A DNA stretch of 64,000 nucleotides. Origin: Ruania suaedae (GTDB lineage Bacteria > Actinomycetota > Actinomycetes > Actinomycetales > Beutenbergiaceae). The notes beneath the pieces are model-generated. The model was not told where the DNA came from, searched no databases, and saw only the letters and a program-made list of their open reading frames with translations. Position numbers and translations under genes: made by a program. Shown here piece after piece: positions 54,100-62,900 of this stretch (positions are counted from its first letter, which is position 1; each line of letters starts with the position of its first letter). Where the stretch lies: positions 558,001 through 622,000 of the forward strand of contig NZ_CP088018.1 of NCBI RefSeq assembly GCF_021049265.1, given 5' to 3'.

Positions 54100-54882
54100 G
54101 ACTCCGCCGCTCTGCTCGATCTGCTGAAGGAGACGGCCGCGACCGTCATCACTCCGCGATTCCGCGCCCTGGCGGCCGAGGAGGTGATCGAGAAGAGCCC
54201 CGGCGATCTCGTCACCGTCGCCGACCGCGAGTCCGAGGCGGTGCTCACCAAGGCCCTGCAGGCGGCCTACCCGCAGGCGCTGATCCTCGGCGAGGAGGCG
54301 ACCGCGGCCGACCCCAGCCTGCTGGAGGTGTTCGCCGACGCCGAGCACAGCTTCACCATCGACCCGGTCGACGGCACCAAGAACTTCGTCAATGGTTCCC
54401 CCGATCACGCCGTGATGCTCTCCGAGCTGCGCGGCTCCGAGGTGGTCCGAGCGGTGATCTGGCAGCCCGAGCACCAGGTGGCCTGGGTGGCCGAGAAGGG
54501 CGCCGGCACCTACCGCAACGGTGAGCGGGTGGCACCGTTCGTCCGCGAGAGCGGGCCGGCCGGGCTGCGCGGGGCGACGTCGTCGGTGCTGCGGCGCTCG
54601 GCGGCGCCCTCCGATCTGCCCACGCTGCAGGACTCGTGGTGGTGCGCCGGGGTGGACTACCCGAACCTGGTCGCCGGCACGGTGGACTACCTCGTCTACC
54701 GCAAGGACTGGCCGTGGGACCACGCTCCCGGGGCGTTGCTGGTCACCGAGACCGGCGGGTACGTCGGCCGTCTCGACGGCGGGCCCTACGACCCGCGCGT
54801 GCTCACCCCGTGGCTGGTCGCCGCGGCGACCCCGGAGATCTTCCGGACGGTGCGGGGCCCGATCGTCGCTGCTCTCGCCTGA
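54097..54882 (+). CDS. Inositol monophosphatase-family phosphatase
   Basis: A 261-residue Mg2+- and Li+-sensitive-type phosphatase. Metal sites are visible: the Glu pair in LILGEEATAAD, FTIDPVDGTKNFVNG (the DPxDGT motif) and the C-terminal WPWDHAPGALLVTETGG. Substrates in this family include inositol-1-phosphate, histidinol phosphate (HisN), fructose-1,6-bisphosphate and PAP. Sequence alone does not decide, and there is no his cluster nearby. It stands alone between the moaA unit and the convergent cofactor operon. Confidence 0.9.
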   Translation: MDSAALLDLLKETAATVITPRFRALAAEEVIEKSPGDLVTVADRESEAVLTKALQAAYPQALILGEEATAADPSLLEVFADAEHSFTIDPVDGTKNFVNGSPDHAVMLSELRGSEVVRAVIWQPEHQVAWVAEKGAGTYRNGERVAPFVRESGPAGLRGATSSVLRRSAAPSDLPTLQDSWWCAGVDYPNLVAGTVDYLVYRKDWPWDHAPGALLVTETGGYVGRLDGGPYDPRVLTPWLVAAATPEIFRTVRGPIVAALA

Positions 54883-54909
54883 TCGCACCTGCCCAGCTTG
54901 GTCGCCCTT

Positions 54910-54950
54910 GACCCAGGTCCCCGGCACGGAGTCAGCTTCCAGCCTGGGTC
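54910..54950. terminator. Possible bidirectional terminator between convergent genes
   Basis: GACCCAGG (54910-54917) and CCTGGGTC (54943-54950) pair over 8 bp with a 25-nt loop, between the phosphatase and moaD stops. The loop is long, so confidence is low. Confidence 0.3.
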
Positions 54951-54987
54951 GGCGCCTGGATGGTGGGTCGGTCGGGACTGTGCCTGA

Positions 54988-55224
54988 TCAGCCGCCCGCG
55001 AACGGCGGCAGCACGTCGACCACGTCGGTTTCCTCCAGCGTGGTGCCATCCTCGGCGACCACGCCGTCGACCAGCAGCGAGCAGCGGGTGAGCACGCGCT
55101 CCAGCGGTTCGCCGTGACGTTCGACCATGAGCTCGCGCAGCTCGCCCACGGTGTTGGCGGCCAGGGATTCCCCGTGCCGGCCGGCGGCCTCGGCGGCAGC
55201 GGCGAAGTAGCGCACCTCGGTCAT
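54988..55224 (-). CDS. moaD: Molybdopterin synthase sulfur carrier subunit MoaD
   Basis: A 78-residue ubiquitin-like carrier that delivers sulfur to precursor Z with MoaE. The beta-grasp pattern VRYFAAAAEAAG at the N-terminus and the obligatory C-terminal Gly-Gly (VDVLPPFAGG) are present; the C-terminal Gly is adenylylated by MoeB and thiocarboxylated. It is the last gene of the minus-strand cofactor operon and overlaps the preceding DUF6457 gene by 4 bp. Confidence 0.94.
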   Translation of the reverse strand: MTEVRYFAAAAEAAGRHGESLAANTVGELRELMVERHGEPLERVLTRCSLLVDGVVAEDGTTLEETDVVDVLPPFAGG

Positions 55225-55481
55225 CGCTCCTCCTCCTGCTCCTGCTCCCAGGCGTGAGCCAGCTCGCTGATCCGCGCGGACACGACCTTCGCGTCCCCGC
55301 CGGAGGCGACCGCGAGCCCGGCGATGAAGGCGGTCACGGGCGCGGCCGGGCGGTCCACCTCATGGGCCACGTCCCGGGTCATCTCCAGCAGCGGGCGCAG
55401 GTCGACCAGGGCCGGGGGAACGTCGAGCTCGGCGCACACGTGCGCCACCCAGGCCTGGATCGGAGGAAGGTCGGTGCTCAT
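55221..55481 (-). CDS. DUF6457 small protein in the molybdenum cofactor operon
   Basis: An 86-residue helical protein with IQAWVAHVCAELDVPPALVDLRPLLEMTRDVAHEVDRPAAPVTAFIAGLAVASGG, matching the DUF6457 pattern. It is encoded between mobA and moaD with 4-bp overlaps on both sides. The conserved D-V-A-H-E-V-D-R-P-A-A-P-V segment suggests a ligand or protein-binding helix pair; no enzymatic motif. The operon position implies a role as an accessory to cofactor synthesis or guanylylation. Confidence 0.82.
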   Translation of the reverse strand: MSTDLPPIQAWVAHVCAELDVPPALVDLRPLLEMTRDVAHEVDRPAAPVTAFIAGLAVASGGDAKVVSARISELAHAWEQEQEEER

Positions 55482-56119
55482 CGCGTGCCTCGATTCTGCG
55501 CGGGGTCGCTGCCTGCGCCCGAGTCTGCCAGACGCTCCGCCGCTCGCGCCGCCCGGAGATCGTCCTCGGTGTCGACATCGCGCCCGGACGCACTCGTGAG
55601 CGCGCGCAGCCGCAGGCCGGCGAGCAGGCGCCGCAACGAGACCCCTTCCACCCGGGGCAGCTGCGCGAGGGCGGTCTGCAGCGACTGGCGCCGGTACATC
55701 CCGGCCAGCCACTGCCACCGGCCGCCGGCATCCTGCAGGCACACGCCGTCGAGACCCTCTGCCGCGGCCGCCGCAGGCAGCAGCTCGGCCACCACCTGCT
55801 CGGCCCCGGGAAGGTCCGCAGCCAGCAGCGCCACCCAGGCGGCGCCGTCGGGCAGGGCCTGCAGGCCGGCGTGGACGGCGGCCACCGGGCCACCGAACAC
55901 CGGATCCTCCCGGGTGCGGAGCACCTCGGGCGGCAGTGGCAGCTGCTCCGGGCCCACCACCACGGTGCGCCGGGCCCCCGCGCTCGCGCGCAGCGCGCGA
56001 TCGAGCAGGCTCCGCCCACCGACCTCCAGCGCAGTCTTGTCCACCCCACCCAGGCGCGTGCCGCGCCCACCGGCCAGCACGACGGCGTCCCACGCCAGTG
56101 CACCTGGGCTCACGCTCAC
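55478..56119 (-). CDS. mobA: Molybdenum cofactor guanylyltransferase MobA-like
   Basis: Attaches GMP to the molybdenum cofactor to give the guanine dinucleotide form used by DMSO-reductase-family enzymes. The 213-residue NTP-transferase fold has the consensus loop DAVVLAGGRGTRLGGVDKTALEVGG with the catalytic Lys. VALLAADLPGAEQVVAELLP carries the metal-binding Asp, and DVDTEDDLRAARAAERL is at the C-terminus. GTG 56119 leaves 4 bp after the moaC stop; GTG 56146 is also possible (23-bp overlap with moaC). It overlaps the DUF6457 start by 4 bp. Confidence 0.9.
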   Translation of the reverse strand: MSVSPGALAWDAVVLAGGRGTRLGGVDKTALEVGGRSLLDRALRASAGARRTVVVGPEQLPLPPEVLRTREDPVFGGPVAAVHAGLQALPDGAAWVALLAADLPGAEQVVAELLPAAAAAEGLDGVCLQDAGGRWQWLAGMYRRQSLQTALAQLPRVEGVSLRRLLAGLRLRALTSASGRDVDTEDDLRAARAAERLADSGAGSDPAQNRGTR

Positions 56120-56123
56120 CGGG

Positions 56124-56603
56124 CTAGTCCGCCCGGTGCCAGTCACCGGACTTCCCGCCGGTCTTGGCCACCAGCCGGACCTGCTCGATGGTCGTGCCCT
56201 TGTCCAGCCCCTTGACCATGTCGAGCACGTTCAGCGCTGCCACGCTGACCGCCGTCAGGGCCTCCATCTCCACCCCGGTGCGGTCGGCCGTGCGGGCCGT
56301 GGCGCGTAGCGTGACGCCGTCGTCGGTGACCTTGGCCTCGAGGGCCACCCCGTGCACACCGATCACATGGGCCAGTGGCAGCAGCTCGGGGGTGCGCTTG
56401 GCGGCGGCGATCCCGGCGATGCGGGCGACGGCGAGGACGTCACCCTTGGGCACCGACCCCTCCCGCAGTGCCTCGAGCACGTGCGGGGCGCAGCGCACGA
56501 GACCCTCGGCGGTGGCTGAGCGGACCGTCGGCTGCTTCTCGGTCACGTCGACCATCCGGGCGTGCCCGGCCTCGTCCAGGTGGGTGAAGCGGGGCTGAGT
56601 CAT
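56124..56603 (-). CDS. moaC: Cyclic pyranopterin monophosphate synthase MoaC
   Basis: Converts 3',8-cyclo-GTP (from MoaA) to cyclic pyranopterin monophosphate. It has 159 residues, the normal length. Blocks ARMVDVTEKQPTVRSATAEGLV, GDVLAVARIAGIAAAKRTPELLPLAHVI, TDRTGVEMEALTAVSVAALNVLDMVK and the terminal KTGGKSGDWHR are diagnostic, with the catalytic Lys and Asp in these segments. The start overlaps the moeA stop by 4 bp. Confidence 0.97.
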   Translation of the reverse strand: MTQPRFTHLDEAGHARMVDVTEKQPTVRSATAEGLVRCAPHVLEALREGSVPKGDVLAVARIAGIAAAKRTPELLPLAHVIGVHGVALEAKVTDDGVTLRATARTADRTGVEMEALTAVSVAALNVLDMVKGLDKGTTIEQVRLVAKTGGKSGDWHRAD

Positions 56604-57844
56604 CGCTCGGTTCCTTCCAGCAGGTCGATCAAGTCCCCGGGGCGCACCTCGGTGACCTCGGCCGGCACCCGCGCGAGGGCGTCCGCGGAGGCGAGGGTGC
56701 CCACCAGGTGCGAGCCGGACCCGCGGGCGCTCGCGGGCTGGACCCGCACCACCTCCACCGGGTCGGACTCGGTCGCGGCGGTGACGATCCGCACGGGCAT
56801 GAACTGTTCCCTCCCCGCGGGGGAGGACCACCCCTGCCACGCACGGGCCGCCGTCACCGGGATCTCGGGGGAGGCCGCGTGCCCGGCGAGGGCGCGCAGG
56901 GCGGGCGCGACGAACACCTCGAAGGAGACGTACACGCTCACCGGGTTGCCGGGCAGGGTGAACACCAGCGTGCCGTCGCCCAGGCGGCCGAAGCCCTGCG
57001 GCTTGCCCGGCTGCATCGCGACCGGGCCGAACCACATCGCCGGCTCGGGGGCGAGCACCGCCTTGACCACGTCGTAGGCACCGACGCTGACGCCGCCGGA
57101 GCAGATGATCGCGTCGACCTGCCCGCTGGTCTCGGCGAGGATGCGCGCGAAGGTGGCCTCGTCGTCGGGGACGGCGCCGATGCGGATCGGATCGGCGCCC
57201 GCCTGGCGGACGAGCTCGGCGAGCAGGTAGGAGTTGGAGTCGGGGATCTGCCCGTGCTCGGGGGTGGTGCCCGGGGCGATGAGCTCGGTCCCGGAGGAGA
57301 TGACCGCCACCCGGGGGCGCGGATGGACGGTGAGGCGCCCGTGACCGGCGGCTGCGGCGGCGGCGACGTGCCGGGCGCCGAGGGTGGTGCCGGCGGCCAG
57401 CACCAGGTCCCCGGCCGCGAGGTCGTCCCCGGCGCGGCGTACGTGCCGACCGACCTCCGGGGCCAGGGTGAGGTGCACCTGCTCGGTGCCGCCGTCGGAA
57501 CGCTCGACCGGCACGATCGCGTCGGCGCCCTCGGGTAGTGGGGCACCGGTCATGATGCGGGCCACCGTGCCCGGGGCGAGCGGGTCGATCCGGGTGGCGC
57601 CGGCAGGGATGTCCGCGCTGACCGGCATCGCGACCGGGGCGTGCTCGTCCGCGCCGGTCAGCTCGGCCGCCCGCACGGCGTAGCCATCCATGGCGGAGTT
57701 GTCGAACAGTGGGATCGCGGTGGTGGAGCGGACGTCGCCGGCGAGCACGAGGCCGCCGGTCGCGGCCAGGTCCACGGTGGCCGGCGGGAGCGGGGTGACG
57801 GTGGCCAGGATGTGGCGGCGGTGCTCGGCCGCGGTGCGCGTCAT
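56600..57844 (-). CDS. moeA: Molybdopterin molybdotransferase MoeA
   Basis: Inserts molybdate into adenylylated molybdopterin. The 414-residue protein has the MoeA four-domain layout. N-terminal LAGDVRSTTAIPLFDNSAMDGYAVRA is the signature. The MPT-binding domain follows with VAVISSGTELIAPGTTPEHGQIPDSNSYLLAELV, DAIICSGGVSVGAYDVVKAVL and FTLPGNPVSVYVSFEVFVAPAL. The C-terminal domain IV ends LASADALARVPAEVTEVRPGDLIDLL. The start overlaps the moeBR stop (4 bp). Confidence 0.97.
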   Translation of the reverse strand: MTRTAAEHRRHILATVTPLPPATVDLAATGGLVLAGDVRSTTAIPLFDNSAMDGYAVRAAELTGADEHAPVAMPVSADIPAGATRIDPLAPGTVARIMTGAPLPEGADAIVPVERSDGGTEQVHLTLAPEVGRHVRRAGDDLAAGDLVLAAGTTLGARHVAAAAAAGHGRLTVHPRPRVAVISSGTELIAPGTTPEHGQIPDSNSYLLAELVRQAGADPIRIGAVPDDEATFARILAETSGQVDAIICSGGVSVGAYDVVKAVLAPEPAMWFGPVAMQPGKPQGFGRLGDGTLVFTLPGNPVSVYVSFEVFVAPALRALAGHAASPEIPVTAARAWQGWSSPAGREQFMPVRIVTAATESDPVEVVRVQPASARGSGSHLVGTLASADALARVPAEVTEVRPGDLIDLLEGTER

Positions 57845-58992
57845 CGGTTCTCCCAGGCGGTGATGCCACCCTCGAGCACGGTGACGGCGTAGCCGTGGCC
57901 GGCCAGGTCGGTGGCGGCCTGCTCCGAGCGCGGCCCCTGGGCGCAGTAGACGATCACCTCGGCGGTGTCGCCGATCTCGCCGCGGCCGGCCTCGGTGAGG
58001 GCGCGCGCGAGCGGGATGAGCCGGGAGCCGGGGATCGAGCTGCGCAGGTACTCCTCGGACTCGCGCACATCGAGCAGGATGAAGTCCTCGAGCCGGTGGC
58101 GGCGCTGGGTGAGGCGGTGGTCCAGCTCGGCGGGGGAGAGGCGGGGGATCGGTGGGGCAGGCGTGGCGCCCTCAGCAGCCTGAGAGGGAACGGGGGCCGG
58201 GGTGGCCTGACGCCCGGCAGCCGCGCTGGAGCGCAGCGGCAGCTCCGTCCAGCGGGCGTTGAGTGCATCCAGGACCAGCACCCGGCCCAGCAGCGGCTCG
58301 CCGATTCCCGCGATGAGCTTGATCGCCTCGTGCGCCATGACCGCTCCCACCTGCCCGCACAGCGCTCCCAGCACCCCGGCCTCGGCGCACGAGGGCACCT
58401 CGCCCGCAGCAGGTTCGCGCGGGAACAGGGTGCGCAGCCGCACCGGGTCGCGGCCCTGCGGCGGGGCGGCCCAGAACACCGAGACCTGGGCGTCGAAGCG
58501 CAGCACCGAACCCCACACCAGCGGCAGGCCGAGCCGTGCGCAGGCGTCGTCGACCACGTACCGGGTCGCGAAGGTGTCGGTGCCGTCGAGGACCAGGTCG
58601 GCCCCGCTCAGGAGGGTGTCGGCGTTGTCGGCGGTGAGGTGCTCGCTGCGCCGGTCGACGGTCAGGTCGGGGGCCAGGTCCCAGAGGGTCTCGGCGGCCG
58701 ACTCGACCTTCGGCCGCCCGATGTCGGGGACACCGTGGGCGATCTGACGGTGCAGGTTGGACCGTTCGACCACATCGTGGTCGATGATCCGCAGCGTGCC
58801 CACGCCGGCCGCGGCCAGGTACATCAGCGCCGGGGAGCCGAGACCACCGGCGCCCACCACCGCAACGGTGGCGGCTCGCAGTCTCCGCTGGCCGATCTCG
58901 CCGAGCTGGGGCAGCAGGATGTGACGCGAGAGGCGGTCGGTCTCGGCGCGACTGAGCGCCGGACCCGGATCGACGAGCGGCGGCAGCGGCAT
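57841..58992 (-). CDS. MoeB/ThiF-type adenylyltransferase fused to a rhodanese domain (MoeBR/MoeZ)
   Basis: Activates the C-terminus of MoaD-type sulfur carriers by adenylylation and transfers sulfur. It has 383 residues. The adenylyltransferase domain (about 1-245) has ATP-loop VVGAGGLGSPALMYLAAAGVG, the RSNLHRQ motif, and LVLDGTDTFATRYVVDDAC; only one of the usual zinc CxxC pairs is evident. A Pro/Ala linker precedes the rhodanese domain (about 275-383), FILLDVRESEEYLRSSIPGSRLIPL, with active Cys in VIVYCAQGPRSEQAA. ATG 58992 lies 7 nt after TACCGT. First gene of the minus-strand operon. Confidence 0.94.
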   Translation of the reverse strand: MPLPPLVDPGPALSRAETDRLSRHILLPQLGEIGQRRLRAATVAVVGAGGLGSPALMYLAAAGVGTLRIIDHDVVERSNLHRQIAHGVPDIGRPKVESAAETLWDLAPDLTVDRRSEHLTADNADTLLSGADLVLDGTDTFATRYVVDDACARLGLPLVWGSVLRFDAQVSVFWAAPPQGRDPVRLRTLFPREPAAGEVPSCAEAGVLGALCGQVGAVMAHEAIKLIAGIGEPLLGRVLVLDALNARWTELPLRSSAAAGRQATPAPVPSQAAEGATPAPPIPRLSPAELDHRLTQRRHRLEDFILLDVRESEEYLRSSIPGSRLIPLARALTEAGRGEIGDTAEVIVYCAQGPRSEQAATDLAGHGYAVTVLEGGITAWENR

Positions 58993-59005
58993 GCTCCCTA
59001 CGGTA
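58990..59005 (-). promoter_or_regulatory. Leaderless -10 element of the moeBR-moaD operon
   Basis: Minus strand: TACCGT (59005-59000), 7-nt gap, ATG 58992. It lies just before the end of the SDR gene on the same strand (59029), so the cofactor operon can be transcribed separately. Confidence 0.5.
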
Positions 59006-59028
59006 GTGGGCCGCGTCGGCACCACGAG

Positions 59029-59793
59029 TCAGCGCGGCGGCATCCGCAGCGCGCCGTCGAGCCGGATCACCTCACCGTTGAGCAGCGGGTTGGCCACGAT
59101 GTGGGCCACGAGGTCGGCATACTCCTCCGGGCGGCCCAGGCGCGCGGGATGCGGCACCAGCGCCTCGAGCGAGGCCCGCACCTCCTCGCCCAGCCCTGCC
59201 ATCATCGGCGTCTCGAACACCCCCGGCGCGATCGTCATCACCCGGATCCCGCGGCTGGCGAGGTCGCGCGCGGCCGGTAGCGTCAGGCTCGCCACCCCGC
59301 CCTTGGAGGAAGCGTAGGCCGCCTGGCCGATCTGCCCGTCGTAGGCCGCCACGGACGCCGTCATCACCACCACGCCGCGGTCGCCGTCCAGGGGCTCGTT
59401 GCCCGCCATCGCCTCCGCGGCCGCCTCCAGCACCGCGAACGTGCCGATCAGATTGTTCTCGACCACCCGCCGGTAGTCGGCGAGGGGCAGCATCCCGCCC
59501 TTGCCGAGGATGCGGCCGGGGGTGGCCACCCCGGCGCAGCAGACGGCGGCCCGCAGCTCGCCCAGCTGCGTCGCCTGCTCGACGGCGGACCGTACGTCCT
59601 CGGCATCGGTCACGTCCCCGGGGGCGAAGGTGGCCGCTGCTCCCAGCTCGGTGGCCAGGCCGGCGCCACGGGAGGTGGGCAGGTCCAGCAGGACCACGCG
59701 GGCGCCGTCGGCGAGGAACCTCCGGGCCGTCGCCTCGCCCAGGCCGGACGCGCCACCGGAGATCAGGGCCACGGACTCGTCGGTGAGATGCAC
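59029..59793 (-). CDS. Short-chain dehydrogenase/reductase, 3-hydroxyacyl-CoA dehydrogenase-like
   Basis: A 254-residue SDR. The NAD loop is [31 protein letters not shown] (TGxxxGxG-type with Ser), with an acidic NAD-preferring residue in LLDLP and the NAG-like [10 protein letters not shown]. The catalytic Ser is in [15 protein letters not shown] and the Tyr/Lys pair in [70 protein letters not shown] matches type II 3-hydroxyacyl-CoA dehydrogenase (17beta-HSD10-like), suggesting branched-chain or fatty-acid beta-oxidation. GTG 59793 lies 6 nt after TACCCT. Confidence 0.91.
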   Translation of the reverse strand: MHLTDESVALISGGASGLGEATARRFLADGARVVLLDLPTSRGAGLATELGAAATFAPGDVTDAEDVRSAVEQATQLGELRAAVCCAGVATPGRILGKGGMLPLADYRRVVENNLIGTFAVLEAAAEAMAGNEPLDGDRGVVVMTASVAAYDGQIGQAAYASSKGGVASLTLPAARDLASRGIRVMTIAPGVFETPMMAGLGEEVRASLEALVPHPARLGRPEEYADLVAHIVANPLLNGEVIRLDGALRMPPR

Positions 59794-59805
59794 GTGCTCA
59801 GGGTA
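59791..59805 (-). promoter_or_regulatory. Leaderless -10 element for the SDR gene
   Basis: Minus strand: TACCCT (59805-59800), 6-nt gap, GTG 59793. Confidence 0.55.
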
Positions 59806-59832
59806 GGCGTTGCCCGGTCGTTCGACGTCTGC

Positions 59833-59863
59833 TTGACGCCTGTGCAGTGATCCGGGTTACCGT
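59833..59863 (+). promoter_or_regulatory. Candidate promoter of the CshA-repeat surface protein
   Basis: TTGACG (59833-59838) and TACCGT (59858-59863) with a 19-bp spacer, or TTACCG with 18 bp. It gives a leader of about 80 nt to GTG 59949. Confidence 0.4.
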
Positions 59864-59948
59864 ATCCCTGTTCTCGGGGGTGCCGGCTGGGGTGTTGTCG
59901 CCATGGTGGTCGGGCACGCCTGTGCAGATCGAACCGGGAGAGTTCTTC

Positions 59949-62900
59949 GTGCGCAGACTTACTGCCTTCTCACGCCTGCTGACCGCTGCCGCCGTGGCGT
60001 TGACGGGCTCGGTCGTCGCGGTCGGCACCGCGACACCAGCGGCCGCCGCGCCGCCGGCCTCGTGCATCGACACGCTGTACCTGGCCGACAACCTCAGCGG
60101 GAACATCCGCTCCCTGAACGTCAACACCGGAGCGGTCGGCGGCGTGCTCTACGACGGCACGCCGGGGTCGACGACGACTCCGAACCAGAACGGCATCGGT
60201 GCCGGCGGGGCGTACGCAATCAGTGCCAACAGCTCGCAGATCGTCGACTGGACGGCCTCGAGCGAGGCGATCCAGACCGCTACCAAGCCGACCGCGGCCA
60301 ACGTGGGGCAGGTGGCCGGCGCCGTCAATCCGGCCACCGAGATGTTCTACTTCGGCGGCTACACCAGCCAGGCCTCCCCGCTGGTGCTCTGGACCTACGA
60401 CCGGGACACCAACACCGTCGCCGGTCCGGTGGCGCGCATCAGCGTCCCCGACCTGCCCGGCGGGAACGGTGACCTGGCGTTCGGTCCCGATGGCACCCTC
60501 TACTTCGTCGCGGCCTCGGCGACTACGACAGCGCTGTACCGCTTCGAGGAGCCGGTCCCGACCAGCGGACCGGCCGTGACATTCCCGGCGTCCTCCGTGA
60601 CCGAGCTCTCACGGACCACCGGCCTGACGGGAGCCTCGAACGGCATCGCCTTCGGCTCCGACGGCCTGCTCTACCTGGGTCGCGGCGCCGAGATCAGCCG
60701 TGTCAACCCGATCACCGGCGCCACCCAGGCGACGATCCAGATGACCGGTGCCTCCGTCTCGAGCACGGACCTGGCCTCCTGCGCCACCCCCAACACTGTC
60801 GAGGTCACGGTCGAGCTGCCCGATGGGCGGCTCGTGGACGGCGACCAGTTCACCACCGAGATCAGCGGCGGCAGCTACAACACGCCCGGCGTGGACAACC
60901 CCACCGGCACCACCAGCGGTGATGGCGGCGGCACGCAGGACTCCTCCGCAGGGCCGGCCCTGGTGCTGCCCGGCGAGACCTACGAGCTCGCGGTCGGCGG
61001 CGCCGGCGGCACCGATCTGAGCAACTATGTCGCGAACCACGTGTGCACCGACACCGCGACCGGCACCCAGGTCGCCAGCGGTCCCGGAGCGTCGCTGTCC
61101 TTCTCTCCTCCTGAGGGCACCGGCGCCGCGGTCGATTGCGTGGTCCAGCTCGCCGAGCCGGCCCCCTCGCTCAGCGTCGACAAGTCGGTGACCCCGGACA
61201 CCTTCGATGCCGCCGGCGACGAGTTGGCCTACGAGATCGAGGTCTCCAACACCGGCAACGTGGCTCTCTCGGACTTCGCGGTCACCGATCCGCTGCCCGG
61301 CCTCGGCGACCTCACCTGCTCCCCGGTCGCCCAGGGCGAGACGTTGCCGATCGACGGGATCACCCTCTGCTCCGCCGGCTACACGGTGACCCAGGATGAC
61401 ATCGACTCCGGGGAGGACCTGGTCAACGAGGCCACGGCCGCCGGCACCCCGCCGCCGAACCAAGGCGATCGGATCAGCGCCAGCGACACCGTGACCTCCG
61501 CGAACGCGATCGAGGGTCCTGTCGCCGTCGACGACGAGGCGACCACCACCTTCGATGAGTCCGTGACCCTCGAGGGCGCCACCAACGACGTCGGCGGCTC
61601 CACCGTCGACCCGGCCGAGACCGTCTTCACCTCTCCCGAGGCCACCGACGGCGGCACGACGCTGATCACTGTTGAGGGAACCTGGTCGATCCAGCCCGAT
61701 GGTTCGGTCGAGTTCACCCCGGCGCCGGGCTACTCCGGCACCACCGAGCCGGTGGAGTACGCCGTCTCGGACGCGCTCGACCGCACCGAGACCGCCACCC
61801 TGACCGTGACGGTACAGCCCGGCCCGGCGGCGGAGCCCGACAGTGACACCACCACCCAGGGCGAGCCCACGACCTTCGACCCGCTGGCCAACGACACCCC
61901 CGGCGTCAACCTGGACGGCAGCGACGGCGAGCTCGAAGCCGGCTCGATCGTCTTCGACCCGGACAACATCCCGGACGGCGGCACGCTCTCCGAGGACGGG
62001 AAGAGCCTCGAGGTCCCGGGCGAGGGCACCTGGACCTTCGAGGAGTCGGGTGAGGTGACTTTCCAGCCACTGCCGACGTTCGTCGGGGTGACCACCCCGG
62101 CCGGTTACCTGGTCACCGACCAGCTGGGCAACGAGGCCGGTTCGACGCTGACCGTCGTGGTCACCGCGGTCGACCCGGTCGCCAACGACGACAGCGCGAG
62201 CACCCCGTTCGCGACGCCCGTCACCCTCGAGGCAGGCACCGACGACACCCCCGGCCCCGGCGGCGAGATCGACCAGTCGCTGACCGTCTTCACCTCAGGC
62301 GACGCCACGAACGAGGGCACCACCCTCGTCACCGATGAGGGGACGTGGCAGGTGGAGGAGGACGGAACCGTCACCTTCACTCCGGCGGACGGCTTCACCG
62401 GGACGACGGCCCCGGTTGAGTACCAGATCACCGACACCAACGGTCAGAGCGATGTCGCCGACCTGACCGTGACGGTCGCCGTCGGACCCAGTGCTGAGGC
62501 GGATACGGAGACGACGCCGCAGAACGTGGACGTCGACGTCGCTCCGCTCGAGAACGACACCCCGGGTGACCTGGCCGACGGCGGTCCGGGGAGTTTCGAC
62601 CCGGCCACGCTGGCGTTGCTGACCGACGGGCTGCCGGACAGCACCACCGTCTCCGACGACGGGCGCACCCTGACCGTCCCGGGCGAGGGCGAGTACGTCG
62701 TCGACCCCGAGACCGGGATCGTCACCTTCGATCCGGAACCGCTCTTCCGCGGGGACGCCTCGTCGGTGACGTACACGGTGACCGACCAGGCCGGAAACGC
62801 GACCACGTCGACGATCACGATCACGGTCAGCCCGATCGACCCGGTGGCGGGCGATGACGGCGCCAAGGGGCCGGCCGGACAGCCGGTGGTCGTGGACGCG

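Noticed and set aside
56604-57869. Upstream extension of the moaC frame through moeA on the minus strand
   Set aside because: The extension is Arg/Gly/Pro-rich out-of-frame moeA. MoaC homology begins at ATG 56603.
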